From NCBI RefSeq assembly GCF_025143825.1, contig NZ_CP083560.1, positions 310,001 to 374,000 of the forward strand: 64,000 nucleotides of DNA. The letters are read 5' to 3'. Made by a program: the position numbers and the translations under genes. Shown piece by piece: positions 15,848 to 23,885 of this stretch (the first letter of the stretch is position 1; each line of letters begins with the position of its first letter). The notes below the pieces were generated by a model, which worked only from the letters and a program-made list of their open reading frames with translations, ran no database searches and was not told where the DNA came from. Source of the DNA: Sulfitobacter sp. S223. GTDB taxonomy: Bacteria; Pseudomonadota; Alphaproteobacteria; Rhodobacterales; Rhodobacteraceae.

Positions 15848-16693
15848 ATGATGCGTGTTTTGCTGCTTTCGCTTGTGACGATGCTGGGCCTTGCCGCGCA
15901 GGCTGAAGAAGCCGTGCGACTGGGCATTTCCGGTGTGGTCGAGGGTGTCTCCCCACTGAAAGTTGCCGGTCGCGAAATCTCTGTCCCGCAGGGTGTACCG
16001 GTGATCAGCCCCCTTGGACCGGGACACGAGATTGCAGTGGGAGATACTCTTGCGGTTGTGGTGCGTCCCGTGGGCGGGCAGCTTGTGGCCTCGCGGATTT
16101 TGGAGGTATTTCCGATTGTAGGACCGATGCGGGATGTTTCGGATGCTTCGGCCAACGTTATGGGGACCCAGGTGCATCTACCCCCGAACGTCAAAGTGAA
16201 AGCAGGGCAAGCCGTTGCGGTCAGCGGATTTTGGAGCGGTGGGCAGCTCATCACGACCAAGTTGAGGCGGATCGAATGGCAGGGTTTTGGCCAGCTGGTT
16301 GGGGCGTTTGAGGAAGCCGGAGCTTTGCAAATTGGTATGACCGGAATAGTGGGGGCAGAAGTGCCCCAAGATGGTTTCGGCGACCATATCTGGATATTGA
16401 GCGGTGCGCCGGAAGGCGCGCAATTGCGGGTACGGTTGATGGCAAAAGGCTTGTTCGGTGGTCCGGTGGATCTGGCATTGTGGCAAGGCTATGCATCGCT
16501 GCCGATTGCCTCACAAACCTATATGCTCCATGGCTCGGGTGTTGTGGGAATGGCGCGCGATGCACAGATGCCAAAACCCGGCATTCTTGTCACCCGCTGC
16601 GCACAGGAGGGGCGTGTGGTGACCGCCGCACCTGAAGGGTTTGAGACTGCTTTCGCTGCGCTGGATTGCCTTAGACATATTCCGGCGGATTAA
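15848..16693 (+). CDS. Secreted protein with DUF5666-like repeats
   Basis: A 281-residue protein with a clean signal peptide (MMRVLLLSLVTMLGLAAQAE). The mature part repeats a beta-rich pattern: G-x-V...V..G..I.V..G.......GD.L.VVVRPVGGQLVASRI and again KAGQAVAVSGFWSGGQLITTKL, resembling DUF5666 OB-like units. AAGGGGG lies before ATG 15848, and a second ATG follows at once. Function is unknown; such proteins are exported. The 3' end overlaps the convergent glutamate synthase-like gene by 23 bases. Confidence 0.6.
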   Translation: MMRVLLLSLVTMLGLAAQAEEAVRLGISGVVEGVSPLKVAGREISVPQGVPVISPLGPGHEIAVGDTLAVVVRPVGGQLVASRILEVFPIVGPMRDVSDASANVMGTQVHLPPNVKVKAGQAVAVSGFWSGGQLITTKLRRIEWQGFGQLVGAFEEAGALQIGMTGIVGAEVPQDGFGDHIWILSGAPEGAQLRVRLMAKGLFGGPVDLALWQGYASLPIASQTYMLHGSGVVGMARDAQMPKPGILVTRCAQEGRVVTAAPEGFETAFAALDCLRHIPAD

Positions 16694-18293
16694 AGGTCTC
16701 CGCACTGGCGCGCGACCAGCGTTCCTTATAGCCCATGTGATCGGCTGCGTGATCGTCGACCAGAAAGCCTTCGGGCAGGTAAGGAAATGCCTGATTGCCT
16801 TGCACCATTGACCGGTCTGACTGTCGTTGCATCAGGTGGTGGGGAAGAAAATCACTTGGCTTGGACAGGCCAGCGGCGCCTGTCATCTCGCCCAATGCCT
16901 TTAGTGTGTTGCGGTGGAAACGCGCGACACGCACCGATTTATGTTCTGGATCAAGCGCGCGGGCGCGCAGCGGATCTTGCGTAGCGACCCCAACAGGGCA
17001 GTGGTTTGTGTGGCAGGCCTGTGCCTGAATGCAGCCCACAGCGAACATAAATCCGCGCGCCGAATTGCACCAGTCCGCCCCAAGCGCCAAAGCGCGTGCA
17101 ATATCAAATGCTGAAACGATCTTGCCTGCTGCGCCCAGTTTGATCTGGTCGCGGATACCCGCGCCGCGCAGGGTGTTGTGCACGAATGTCAGGCCTTCAA
17201 CCATTGGCATTCCCACGTGATTGGCAAACTCAAGCGGGGCCGCGCCTGTGCCCCCCTCAGTACCGTCAACGACGATAAAGTCAGGGATGATGTTTGTGGC
17301 AAGCATTGCTTTGACCATGCACATGAATTCGCGTTGGTGACCGATGCAAAGCTTGAACCCGACGGGCTTGCCGCCTGATAGATCCCGAAGTTTGCCCAGA
17401 AACTCCATCATCTCGATCGGTGTTGAAAAGGCAGAGTGTGACGCGGGTGAAACACAGTCCTGCCCCATCGGTACGCCACGCGCATCCGATATTTCCTGGG
17501 TGATTTTCGCGGCAGGTAGCATCCCGCCATGTCCGGGCTTGGCGCCTTGTGACAGTTTGAGCTCGATCATCTTGATCTGGTCATTGGCCGCCTGCGTCGT
17601 GAATTTTTCGGGGCTGAATTGACCATCTTCTGTCCGGCAACCGAAATAACCCGATCCGATTTCATAGATCAGATCGCCACCCGCTTCGCGATGATAGCGG
17701 CTTATCCCGCCCTCACCGGTATCATGGGCAAACCCACCTTTTGCTGCCCCTTTATTCAGCGCAGAAATCGCATTGGCCGAAAGTGACCCAAAGCTCATTG
17801 CGGAGATGTTATAGATAGAGGCCAGATAAGGTTGCTTGCAGTCCTTTCCGCCAATCGTAATGCGAAAATCGGTATCGGTGATGTGGGTCGGCTGAACGGA
17901 ATGGGTGACCCAGCTGTAACCGGCATCATAGACCCGCATACGCGTCCCGAAGGGGCGGGCGTCTTCCTGCCCTTTGGCGCGTTGATAGACAAGCGAGCGC
18001 GCATCACGGCTAAACGGCTCTTCGTCCTGATCGTTTTCCAGCAGATATTGGCGAATTTCCGGGCGGATACCTTCGAACAAAAAGCGCATGTGGCCCAGCA
18101 CTGGATAATTGCGCAATATCGAATGGGACGGCTGCCGGATGTCTTGAAAACCCAAAGCCGAAAGAGCCCCGAAAAACACAAGCGGGAGCACGAACCAGCC
18201 CGACCAGACAAGCATCGCGATGAGGCTGAAAGCCGCAAGAACCACTACCCCTGCAAACGTACTGAAACGGGTGAGATTGGACAAATCTTGCAT
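16671..18293 (-). CDS. FMN-binding glutamate synthase family protein with N-terminal membrane helices
   Basis: A 540-residue protein matching the FMN/synthase domain of glutamate synthase (about 120-480): GGKDCKQPYLASIYNISAMSFG, DCVSPASHSAFSTPIEM and VVDGTEGGTGAAPLEF. The 3Fe-4S motif GCIQAQACHTNHCPVGVAT is present. The amidotransferase domain and the GXGXG domain of full GltB are missing. Two hydrophobic helices at about 10-45 would anchor it in the membrane. The family resembles archaeal-type GltB; the reaction of these stand-alone forms is not established. It stands alone, with 409 bases of non-coding DNA upstream. Confidence 0.85.
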   Translation of the reverse strand: MQDLSNLTRFSTFAGVVVLAAFSLIAMLVWSGWFVLPLVFFGALSALGFQDIRQPSHSILRNYPVLGHMRFLFEGIRPEIRQYLLENDQDEEPFSRDARSLVYQRAKGQEDARPFGTRMRVYDAGYSWVTHSVQPTHITDTDFRITIGGKDCKQPYLASIYNISAMSFGSLSANAISALNKGAAKGGFAHDTGEGGISRYHREAGGDLIYEIGSGYFGCRTEDGQFSPEKFTTQAANDQIKMIELKLSQGAKPGHGGMLPAAKITQEISDARGVPMGQDCVSPASHSAFSTPIEMMEFLGKLRDLSGGKPVGFKLCIGHQREFMCMVKAMLATNIIPDFIVVDGTEGGTGAAPLEFANHVGMPMVEGLTFVHNTLRGAGIRDQIKLGAAGKIVSAFDIARALALGADWCNSARGFMFAVGCIQAQACHTNHCPVGVATQDPLRARALDPEHKSVRVARFHRNTLKALGEMTGAAGLSKPSDFLPHHLMQRQSDRSMVQGNQAFPYLPEGFLVDDHAADHMGYKERWSRASAETFNPPEYV

Positions 18294-18702
18294 GGAGGTC
18301 TCCGGAATAATCTGGGTTTGATAGCGTGCAGAAGTTTAGAGCGTATTACGCGGCTGCTTGGCAAGGGTAAGCAGAGCAGTTGACGTGACTGCTATTTGGG
18401 TCATTCCGATTCTATTTGCGTAATTATTTTGCACAATACATGCGGGAAAACGCATTGAAATCAGTCATGTGCAGGGAAAGTGAGCTTGGTTCTAGGGAAT
18501 GCTTGCTCATTTTCTAAAAGCTGCCTAGGCTTGAGAAAGATTTCGGATGAAGCGCTTAAAATAGCGCTTTTGAACCGAAACGGAAATTTGGCGAAAACAA
18601 AGCCAGCCTGCATTGCTGCGGGTGGAAAAGTTTAACCGAGTTTCCAGCAAAACAAGGCGGCGGATCTCGCCGCGCTCTAGTATGAAAACGGGAGATTTCA
18701 CT
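18294..18702. other. 409-base non-coding region between divergent genes, with two hairpins
   Basis: This is the longest stretch without a gene. It separates the glutamate synthase-like gene (minus) from the TAXI binding protein (plus). Two hairpins are visible: AAAGTGAGC / GCTCATTTT (18477-18513, a stem with one G-T pair followed by CTAAAAG) and AAGCGCT / AGCGCTT (18550-18569, followed by TTGAAC). It must hold the promoters of both genes; a small RNA is possible but not shown. Confidence 0.5.
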
Positions 18703-19674
18703 ATGAAAATGTTCAAGACGATGACCGTAGCAGGGGCCTTTGCCGGCGCTATGCTCGCGGGCACTGCGTCCTTCGCACAAGACAAGTTTATCACCATCGG
18801 CACTGGCGGTCAGACCGGTGTTTACTTTGTGGTAGGGCAGTCGATCTGTCGTTTGGTCAACCGCGGTTCTGCCGATCACGGCCTGAAATGTACCGCGCCA
18901 TCGACAGGTGGTTCGATTGCTAACATCAACGCGATCAAAGCCGGTGATATGGACATGGGTGTGGCGCAGTCTGACTGGCAGTATCACGCCTACAATGGCA
19001 CGTCCAAGTTTGAGGGCGACAAATTCGAAAACCTGCGCGCTGTGTTCTCTGTTCATGGTGAGCCGTTCAACGTGATCGCCCGTAAGGACAGCGGCATTAA
19101 GACGTTCGATGACCTCAAGGGCAAGCGCGTCAACATCGGTAACCCCGGTTCGGGTCAGCGCGCCACAATGGAAGTTGTCATGGCAGCCAAAGGCTGGACA
19201 TTGGATGACTTTGCACTGGCATCCGAACTGAAGCCAGCCGAGCAGGCCGCAGCTTTGGGCGATAACAAAGTAGATGCGATCATCTACACGGTTGGCCACC
19301 CGAATGGTTCCATTCAGGAAGCGGTATCCACAATCGACGCCGAGCTGGTCACTGTTGCTGGTCCAGAGATTGACGGTCTGATCAACGACAACCCGTTCTA
19401 TGCGGCAGCCACTGTTCCCGGCGGCATGTACAAAGGCACGGACGCCGATGTGAACACCTTCGGCGTTAAGGCGACGTTCGTTTCCTCAGCGGATGTGGAC
19501 GAAGAGACCATCTATCAGACTGTTAAAGCTGTGTTTGATAACTTTGACCGTTTCAAGGGTCTTCACCCAGCGTTCGCGAACCTGAAAGAAGAGGATATGA
19601 TCTCTGCTGGTCTGTCCGCACCGCTGCATGACGGTGCCGCGAAGTACTACAAAGAACGTGGCTGGATCGACTAA
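18703..19674 (+). CDS. TAXI family TRAP transporter solute-binding protein
   Basis: The 323-residue periplasmic binding protein has a signal peptide ending near ASFAQDK and the TAXI signature ITIGTGGQTGVYFVVGQSIC. Later blocks, such as GVAQSDWQYHAYNG and VNIGNPGSGQRATMEVV, match the family. TAXI proteins deliver ligands to fused DctQM permeases; described ligands include glutamate/glutamine-like and other carboxylates. ATG 18703 has GGGAG eight bases upstream; upstream in-frame ATGs lack this. The fused permease follows after 123 bases containing two hairpins. The ligand is unknown. Confidence 0.92.
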   Translation: MKMFKTMTVAGAFAGAMLAGTASFAQDKFITIGTGGQTGVYFVVGQSICRLVNRGSADHGLKCTAPSTGGSIANINAIKAGDMDMGVAQSDWQYHAYNGTSKFEGDKFENLRAVFSVHGEPFNVIARKDSGIKTFDDLKGKRVNIGNPGSGQRATMEVVMAAKGWTLDDFALASELKPAEQAAALGDNKVDAIIYTVGHPNGSIQEAVSTIDAELVTVAGPEIDGLINDNPFYAAATVPGGMYKGTDADVNTFGVKATFVSSADVDEETIYQTVKAVFDNFDRFKGLHPAFANLKEEDMISAGLSAPLHDGAAKYYKERGWID

Positions 19675-19696
19675 ACACCGCGACTGATGTCAAGCG

Positions 19697-19750
19697 GAGC
19701 GGCAGATGGATTTGTCTGCCGCTCTGACGGCTTCGCGTAAAAACGCGAAG
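19697..19750 (+). other. Tandem hairpins between the TRAP binding protein and permease genes
   Basis: Two stems follow the binding-protein gene: GAGCGGCAGA / TCTGCCGCTC (19697-19724) and CTTCGCG / CGCGAAG (19731-19750). Neither has a proper T tract after it, so a full terminator is unlikely. Such structures commonly stabilise the upstream mRNA or cause partial termination, giving more binding protein than permease. Confidence 0.6.
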
Positions 19751-19797
19751 ACCAGCACGCGCCTTGAAAGGTGCGGCATTCAACAGGGGACATTGCC

Positions 19798-22542
19798 ATG
19801 ACGGACCAACAACAAGCAGCGGCTGTAGAAGCAGAAGCAGCAGGGCGCGGCGGACTGGACCAGACCGAGCTTGACGAACTGGTCGCTTCCTCTGACACGG
19901 GCGGTCGATCTGTCGGAGGACCTGTCGGTGTCCTGCTGATGCTGACTGCGCTGGCGTGGTCCTTGTTCCAGCTATATATCGCATCCCCCTTCGGTCTGTT
20001 TAACGACACGTTGGCGCGTTCTATCCATCTTGGATTTGCCGTCTTTCTTGGCATTCTTGCCTTCCCTGCCGCACGCACGAAATTCCAGATCATTCTGGGC
20101 ATCGTGGTGCCTCTGGCCCTTGCGGCCCTGTTTATGATCGCTGCCAAAGACGGTGTTGCCGTCTGGTGGATTCCGATCCCCGCCATCGCTGTTGCCGCTA
20201 CTGTTGTCCTTGGGTCGCCCAAGTCACGCATTCCCGTCTGGGAATGGGCGCTCGCCATTGCCGGCGCACTTGCGGCGCTTTATTTGTTCTTCTTCTACCG
20301 TGACATTGCAGACCGCGTCGGTGCGCCAATCATGCAGGACTATGTGGTCGCTGTGATCGGCATCATGATCCTTCTGGAAGCGACGCGTCGCGCGCTGGGA
20401 CCCGCGCTGATGATCGTGGCATCCGTCTTTTTGATGTACACTGTGCTGGGGCCGAATATGCCCAGCATCATCGCCCATAAAGGCAACAGTCTGTCAGAAA
20501 TTGTGAACCACCAGTGGATCACCACCGAGGGTGTCTTTGGTATCGCGCTTGGTGTTTCGACATCATTCGTGTTCCTGTTTGTGCTCTTCGGCTCGTTGTT
20601 GGACCGTGCAGGCGCGGGCAACTATTTCATTCAGGTGGCGTTTAGCTTGATGGGGCATATGAAGGGTGGACCGGCCAAGGCGGCTGTTGTTTCCTCTGCC
20701 ATGACGGGTCTGATCTCTGGTTCCTCCATTGCGAACGTGGTGACAACGGGGACGTTCACCATTCCGCTGATGAAAAAGGTGGGCTTTAGTTCTGAAAAGG
20801 CCGGCGCGGTCGAGGTGGCCTCATCGGTCAATGGTCAGATCATGCCACCGGTTATGGGTGCGGCAGCGTTCTTGATGGTCGAATATGTGGGAATTCCCTA
20901 TTTCGATGTGGTCAAGCACGCGTTCCTGCCTGCCGTCATCTCTTATATCGCATTAGTCTATATCGTGCACCTTGAGGCGCTGAAGGCCGGCATGGAAGGC
21001 CTGCCGCGCGCGACTGTGCCCAAGCCCTGGGTCGCATGGCTGATGTCAATCGCCTTTACCATTGCTGTGATCTGCGCGCTGAGCTTTGGCGTCTACTACC
21101 TGATGGGCTGGATCCGTCCTGTGTTCCCCGAAACAGCGGGATACATCATTTTCGTCTTCCTGACGGCGGTATATGCGGGACTTCTCTATGTTGCGTCGAA
21201 GGAAAAGCCGCTTGAGCTGGATGATCCGAATGCACCGGTCACAACATTGCCGCTGCCCGGTCCGACGATCCGCTCCGGTTTGCATTTCATCCTACCGGTC
21301 GTGGTGCTGGTCTGGGCGTTGATGGTTGACCGTCTGTCGCCGGGCCTGTCTGCCTTCTGGGCGACATCCTACATGGTGTTTATTCTGGTAACACAGCGCC
21401 CGCTCATGGCGATTTTCCGTGGTCAAAGCCAGCTTGGCAACGACATCAAAGACGGGCTGCTGGACTTGATTGACGGATTGGTCACTGGCGCACGCAACAT
21501 GATCGGGATCGGTATCGCAACCGCGACTGCCGGTATTATCGTTGGCGCAGTAAGCCAGACTGGCGTTGGAGCGGCCCTTGCAGATGTGGTCGAGGTTCTT
21601 TCTGGCGGCAATATCCTTGCCATCCTTGCGCTGACTGCTGTGCTGTCGCTGATCCTCGGAATGGGGCTGCCAACAACGGCCAACTATATTGTTGTGTCGG
21701 CGCTGCTTGCGCCTGTGATTGTCACACTCGGCCAACAAAACGGCCTGATTGTGCCGCTGATTGCCGTGCACTTGTTTGTTTTCTATTTTGGTATCATGGC
21801 AGATGTTACGCCACCGGTGGGGCTTGCGTCTTTTGCGGCGGCTGCTGTGTCGGGCGGTGATCCGATCAAGACGGGCGTGGTTGCGTTCTTCTATTCGCTG
21901 CGCACGGCGGCATTGCCGTTCCTGTTCATCTTCAACACCGAACTATTGTTGATCAACGTTACCTGGGCGCAGGGGATATTCGTCTTTATCGTGGCCACAG
22001 TGGCTATGCTGCTTTTTGCAGCAGCGACCCAAGGCTGGTTTCTTGCCAAGAATCGCTTTTATGAGACGATTGCCCTGTTGTTGATTGCCTTCACTCTGTT
22101 CCGTCCGGGGTTCTGGATGGATATGGTTGCACCTCCTTACTCCGAAGTCGCCTCAAGCGAGATCGCGCAGGCCGCTGAGGGAACACCGGCAGGTGAGACA
22201 TTGCGTCTGCGGGTGTCTGGAGTGAATGATCTGGGTGATCCACTGGAATTCGTGGCGCTGCTGCCCATGGGTGAGGGTGCGACCGGCGCAGAACGGCTTG
22301 ATAATGCAGGACTAGTTTTCCGGCAGGATGGTGACAAGCTGATCATTGATGATGTGGCCTACAACTCTGCAGCACAGAGCGCGGGGCTTGATTGGGATCA
22401 GGAAGTGCTTCGTGTGCTCAAACCGGAACCGCAGCCAAGCAAATATCTGATGTTCCTTCCGGCGCTTTTGTTGCTTGGCGTGGTGGTGATGTTACAGCGG
22501 GGCCGGAATTCGCGCACTCCGCGCAAGACGGCGGCGGCATAA
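19798..22542 (+). CDS. TRAP transporter fused permease (DctQ-DctM) with DUF3394 tail
   Basis: The 914-residue inner-membrane protein fuses the small and large TRAP permease subunits and powers uptake by ion symport. The N-terminal about 50 residues are polar; then DctQ-like helices and the DctM domain, with SGSSIANVVTTGTFTIPLMKK and GLPTTANYIVVSALLAPVI, typical of TAXI permeases. The last roughly 170 residues hold a soluble DUF3394-type domain (RLRVSGVNDLGDPLEFVALLP) and a final helix with basic RGRNSR tail. ATG 19798 follows AGGGGA. No T-rich terminator is visible in the 138 bases before the nitrilase gene. Confidence 0.92.
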   Translation: MTDQQQAAAVEAEAAGRGGLDQTELDELVASSDTGGRSVGGPVGVLLMLTALAWSLFQLYIASPFGLFNDTLARSIHLGFAVFLGILAFPAARTKFQIILGIVVPLALAALFMIAAKDGVAVWWIPIPAIAVAATVVLGSPKSRIPVWEWALAIAGALAALYLFFFYRDIADRVGAPIMQDYVVAVIGIMILLEATRRALGPALMIVASVFLMYTVLGPNMPSIIAHKGNSLSEIVNHQWITTEGVFGIALGVSTSFVFLFVLFGSLLDRAGAGNYFIQVAFSLMGHMKGGPAKAAVVSSAMTGLISGSSIANVVTTGTFTIPLMKKVGFSSEKAGAVEVASSVNGQIMPPVMGAAAFLMVEYVGIPYFDVVKHAFLPAVISYIALVYIVHLEALKAGMEGLPRATVPKPWVAWLMSIAFTIAVICALSFGVYYLMGWIRPVFPETAGYIIFVFLTAVYAGLLYVASKEKPLELDDPNAPVTTLPLPGPTIRSGLHFILPVVVLVWALMVDRLSPGLSAFWATSYMVFILVTQRPLMAIFRGQSQLGNDIKDGLLDLIDGLVTGARNMIGIGIATATAGIIVGAVSQTGVGAALADVVEVLSGGNILAILALTAVLSLILGMGLPTTANYIVVSALLAPVIVTLGQQNGLIVPLIAVHLFVFYFGIMADVTPPVGLASFAAAAVSGGDPIKTGVVAFFYSLRTAALPFLFIFNTELLLINVTWAQGIFVFIVATVAMLLFAAATQGWFLAKNRFYETIALLLIAFTLFRPGFWMDMVAPPYSEVASSEIAQAAEGTPAGETLRLRVSGVNDLGDPLEFVALLPMGEGATGAERLDNAGLVFRQDGDKLIIDDVAYNSAAQSAGLDWDQEVLRVLKPEPQPSKYLMFLPALLLLGVVVMLQRGRNSRTPRKTAAA

Positions 22543-22600
22543 AATCACCTACTTGAAGATGACATATGCTAAGATTTGCTCCGTTACGGAATATGCCAGT

Positions 22601-22646
22601 TTGAATGGTTCCACTCCCTATACAAAGGGCGTATGGACCAATTCAA
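22601..22646. promoter_or_regulatory. Imperfect inverted repeat upstream of the nitrilase-decarboxylase cluster
   Basis: TTGAATGGTTCCA at 22601-22613 and TGGACCAATTCAA at 22634-22646 are near-complementary (two single-base bulges), with an inner CCCT/AGGG pair. It sits 35 bases before the nitrilase start and could be an operator or a leader hairpin. A small palindrome, CCGTTACGG, lies just upstream at 22581-22589. Confidence 0.4.
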
Positions 22647-22680
22647 ACGGCCAGAGCCGTTGTTTCCGGAGTGAACAGAT

Positions 22681-23802
22681 ATGACACCTTTCGCAATTGC
22701 AGGCGTACAAATGTACGTCAACGCGCTGCAGCCCAACGTCGATGGCATGATCCAGCGGCTTGATATCCTGATGGCCCGTTTCCCGTGGACCCAGATGGTC
22801 CTCTTCTCGGAGCTTGCGCCATTTGGCCCACTGGACCAATACGCCTTGCCCCCCCAAAACGATGCGCTGGAGAAATTTCAGGCCGCAGCGCTCAAGCACC
22901 ACGTGTGGCTGATCCCGGGTTCGATGTTCATCACTGATCCTGAAGACGGTCGCATCTATAATACCTCTGTGGTGATCAACCCGCAGGGTGAGATCATCCG
23001 CCGCTATGCTAAGATGTTCCCGTTCCGGCCATACGAATCCGGTATTGCTGCGGGCACCGATTTCTGCGTGTTCGACGTACCAGAAGTCGGTCGGTTCGGC
23101 CTGTCGATCTGTTATGACATGTGGTTCCCTGAAACCACGCGCCAGTTGACCAGCCAAGGTGTCGAAGTACTGCTGCACCCCGTTCTCACAGGGACAACGG
23201 ACCGCGACGCCGAGCTTGCGATTGCACGGGCCACGGCGGCGCAGTTCCAGTGCTACGTCATTGACGTCAACGGTCTTGGCGCGGGCGGGGTCGGTAAATC
23301 CTGCGTCGTCGATCCGACCTCGATGGTGCTTCACCAGTCTGCCGGTCAGGAAGACATGTTCCCGATCGAAGTTGACCTCGATATGGTGCGCCGTCAGCGC
23401 GAAACCGGCATGAAAGGTTTGGGCCAGGTCCTGAAATCTTTCCGTGACCGGTCAGTGGACTTTTCGGTCTATGATCGTGCCAGCGGCACTGACGAGTTTC
23501 TCAAGACGTTGGGGCCACTTGCAATCCCGCAAAAGGGAACAACAGCCGGTCTTGACACGATGGCACCGGCAATGCGGGTGCCGTACGCGCCTTCAACAAG
23601 CGGGCAAGACAGCCTGCCAGGCTTTGCTTATAAAGTGCCGCCTGCCTTCCCTGACGAACCTTTGCCAAACCCCTCCGCAGGCACCGCTGTGCCTGAGGGG
23701 GAAACAACACCTACCGGCGCCCCTGTGGCGGCGATGCCAAATCCTCCCGTTAAACCCGGTATTCTGACCGGGTCTTCGGGAAATGACACAACCAGCGGCT
23801 AG
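22681..23802 (+). CDS. Nitrilase superfamily carbon-nitrogen hydrolase with a Pro-rich tail
   Basis: A 373-residue amidase-type enzyme. The nitrilase triad is complete: Glu44 (LFSELAPFG), Lys111 (RRYAKMFPF) and Cys144 (LSICYDMWFPE). The superfamily hydrolyses amides, N-carbamoyl compounds or nitriles. The catalytic domain ends near residue 270; about 100 residues rich in Pro, Gly, Thr and Ser follow, which most relatives lack. CGGAGTG precedes ATG 22681. It is the first of five co-directional genes, 83 bases ahead of the PLP decarboxylase. Substrate is unknown; an amide or carbamoyl derivative of an amine would fit the cluster. Confidence 0.85.
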   Translation: MTPFAIAGVQMYVNALQPNVDGMIQRLDILMARFPWTQMVLFSELAPFGPLDQYALPPQNDALEKFQAAALKHHVWLIPGSMFITDPEDGRIYNTSVVINPQGEIIRRYAKMFPFRPYESGIAAGTDFCVFDVPEVGRFGLSICYDMWFPETTRQLTSQGVEVLLHPVLTGTTDRDAELAIARATAAQFQCYVIDVNGLGAGGVGKSCVVDPTSMVLHQSAGQEDMFPIEVDLDMVRRQRETGMKGLGQVLKSFRDRSVDFSVYDRASGTDEFLKTLGPLAIPQKGTTAGLDTMAPAMRVPYAPSTSGQDSLPGFAYKVPPAFPDEPLPNPSAGTAVPEGETTPTGAPVAAMPNPPVKPGILTGSSGNDTTSG

Positions 23803-23816
23803 GGCTGTATGCAGGC

Positions 23817-23839
23817 GGGACAGGCGCGAAACCTGTCCC
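23817..23839 (+). other. Intercistronic hairpin between nitrilase and decarboxylase genes
   Basis: GGGACAGG and CCTGTCCC form a perfect 8-bp stem around CGCGAAA. No T tract follows, so it is unlikely to stop transcription fully; it may protect or balance the mRNA. Confidence 0.5.
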
Positions 23840-23885
23840 ACCCTCATCGCACACCCGGCCGCGCTTACTAAGCGGAGAACGACCG

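Noticed and set aside
18343-18430. tRNA-like stretch in the long intergenic region
   Set aside because: Some GGT..ATTC similarity to a T arm, but no matching acceptor stem, anticodon loop or cloverleaf could be drawn.
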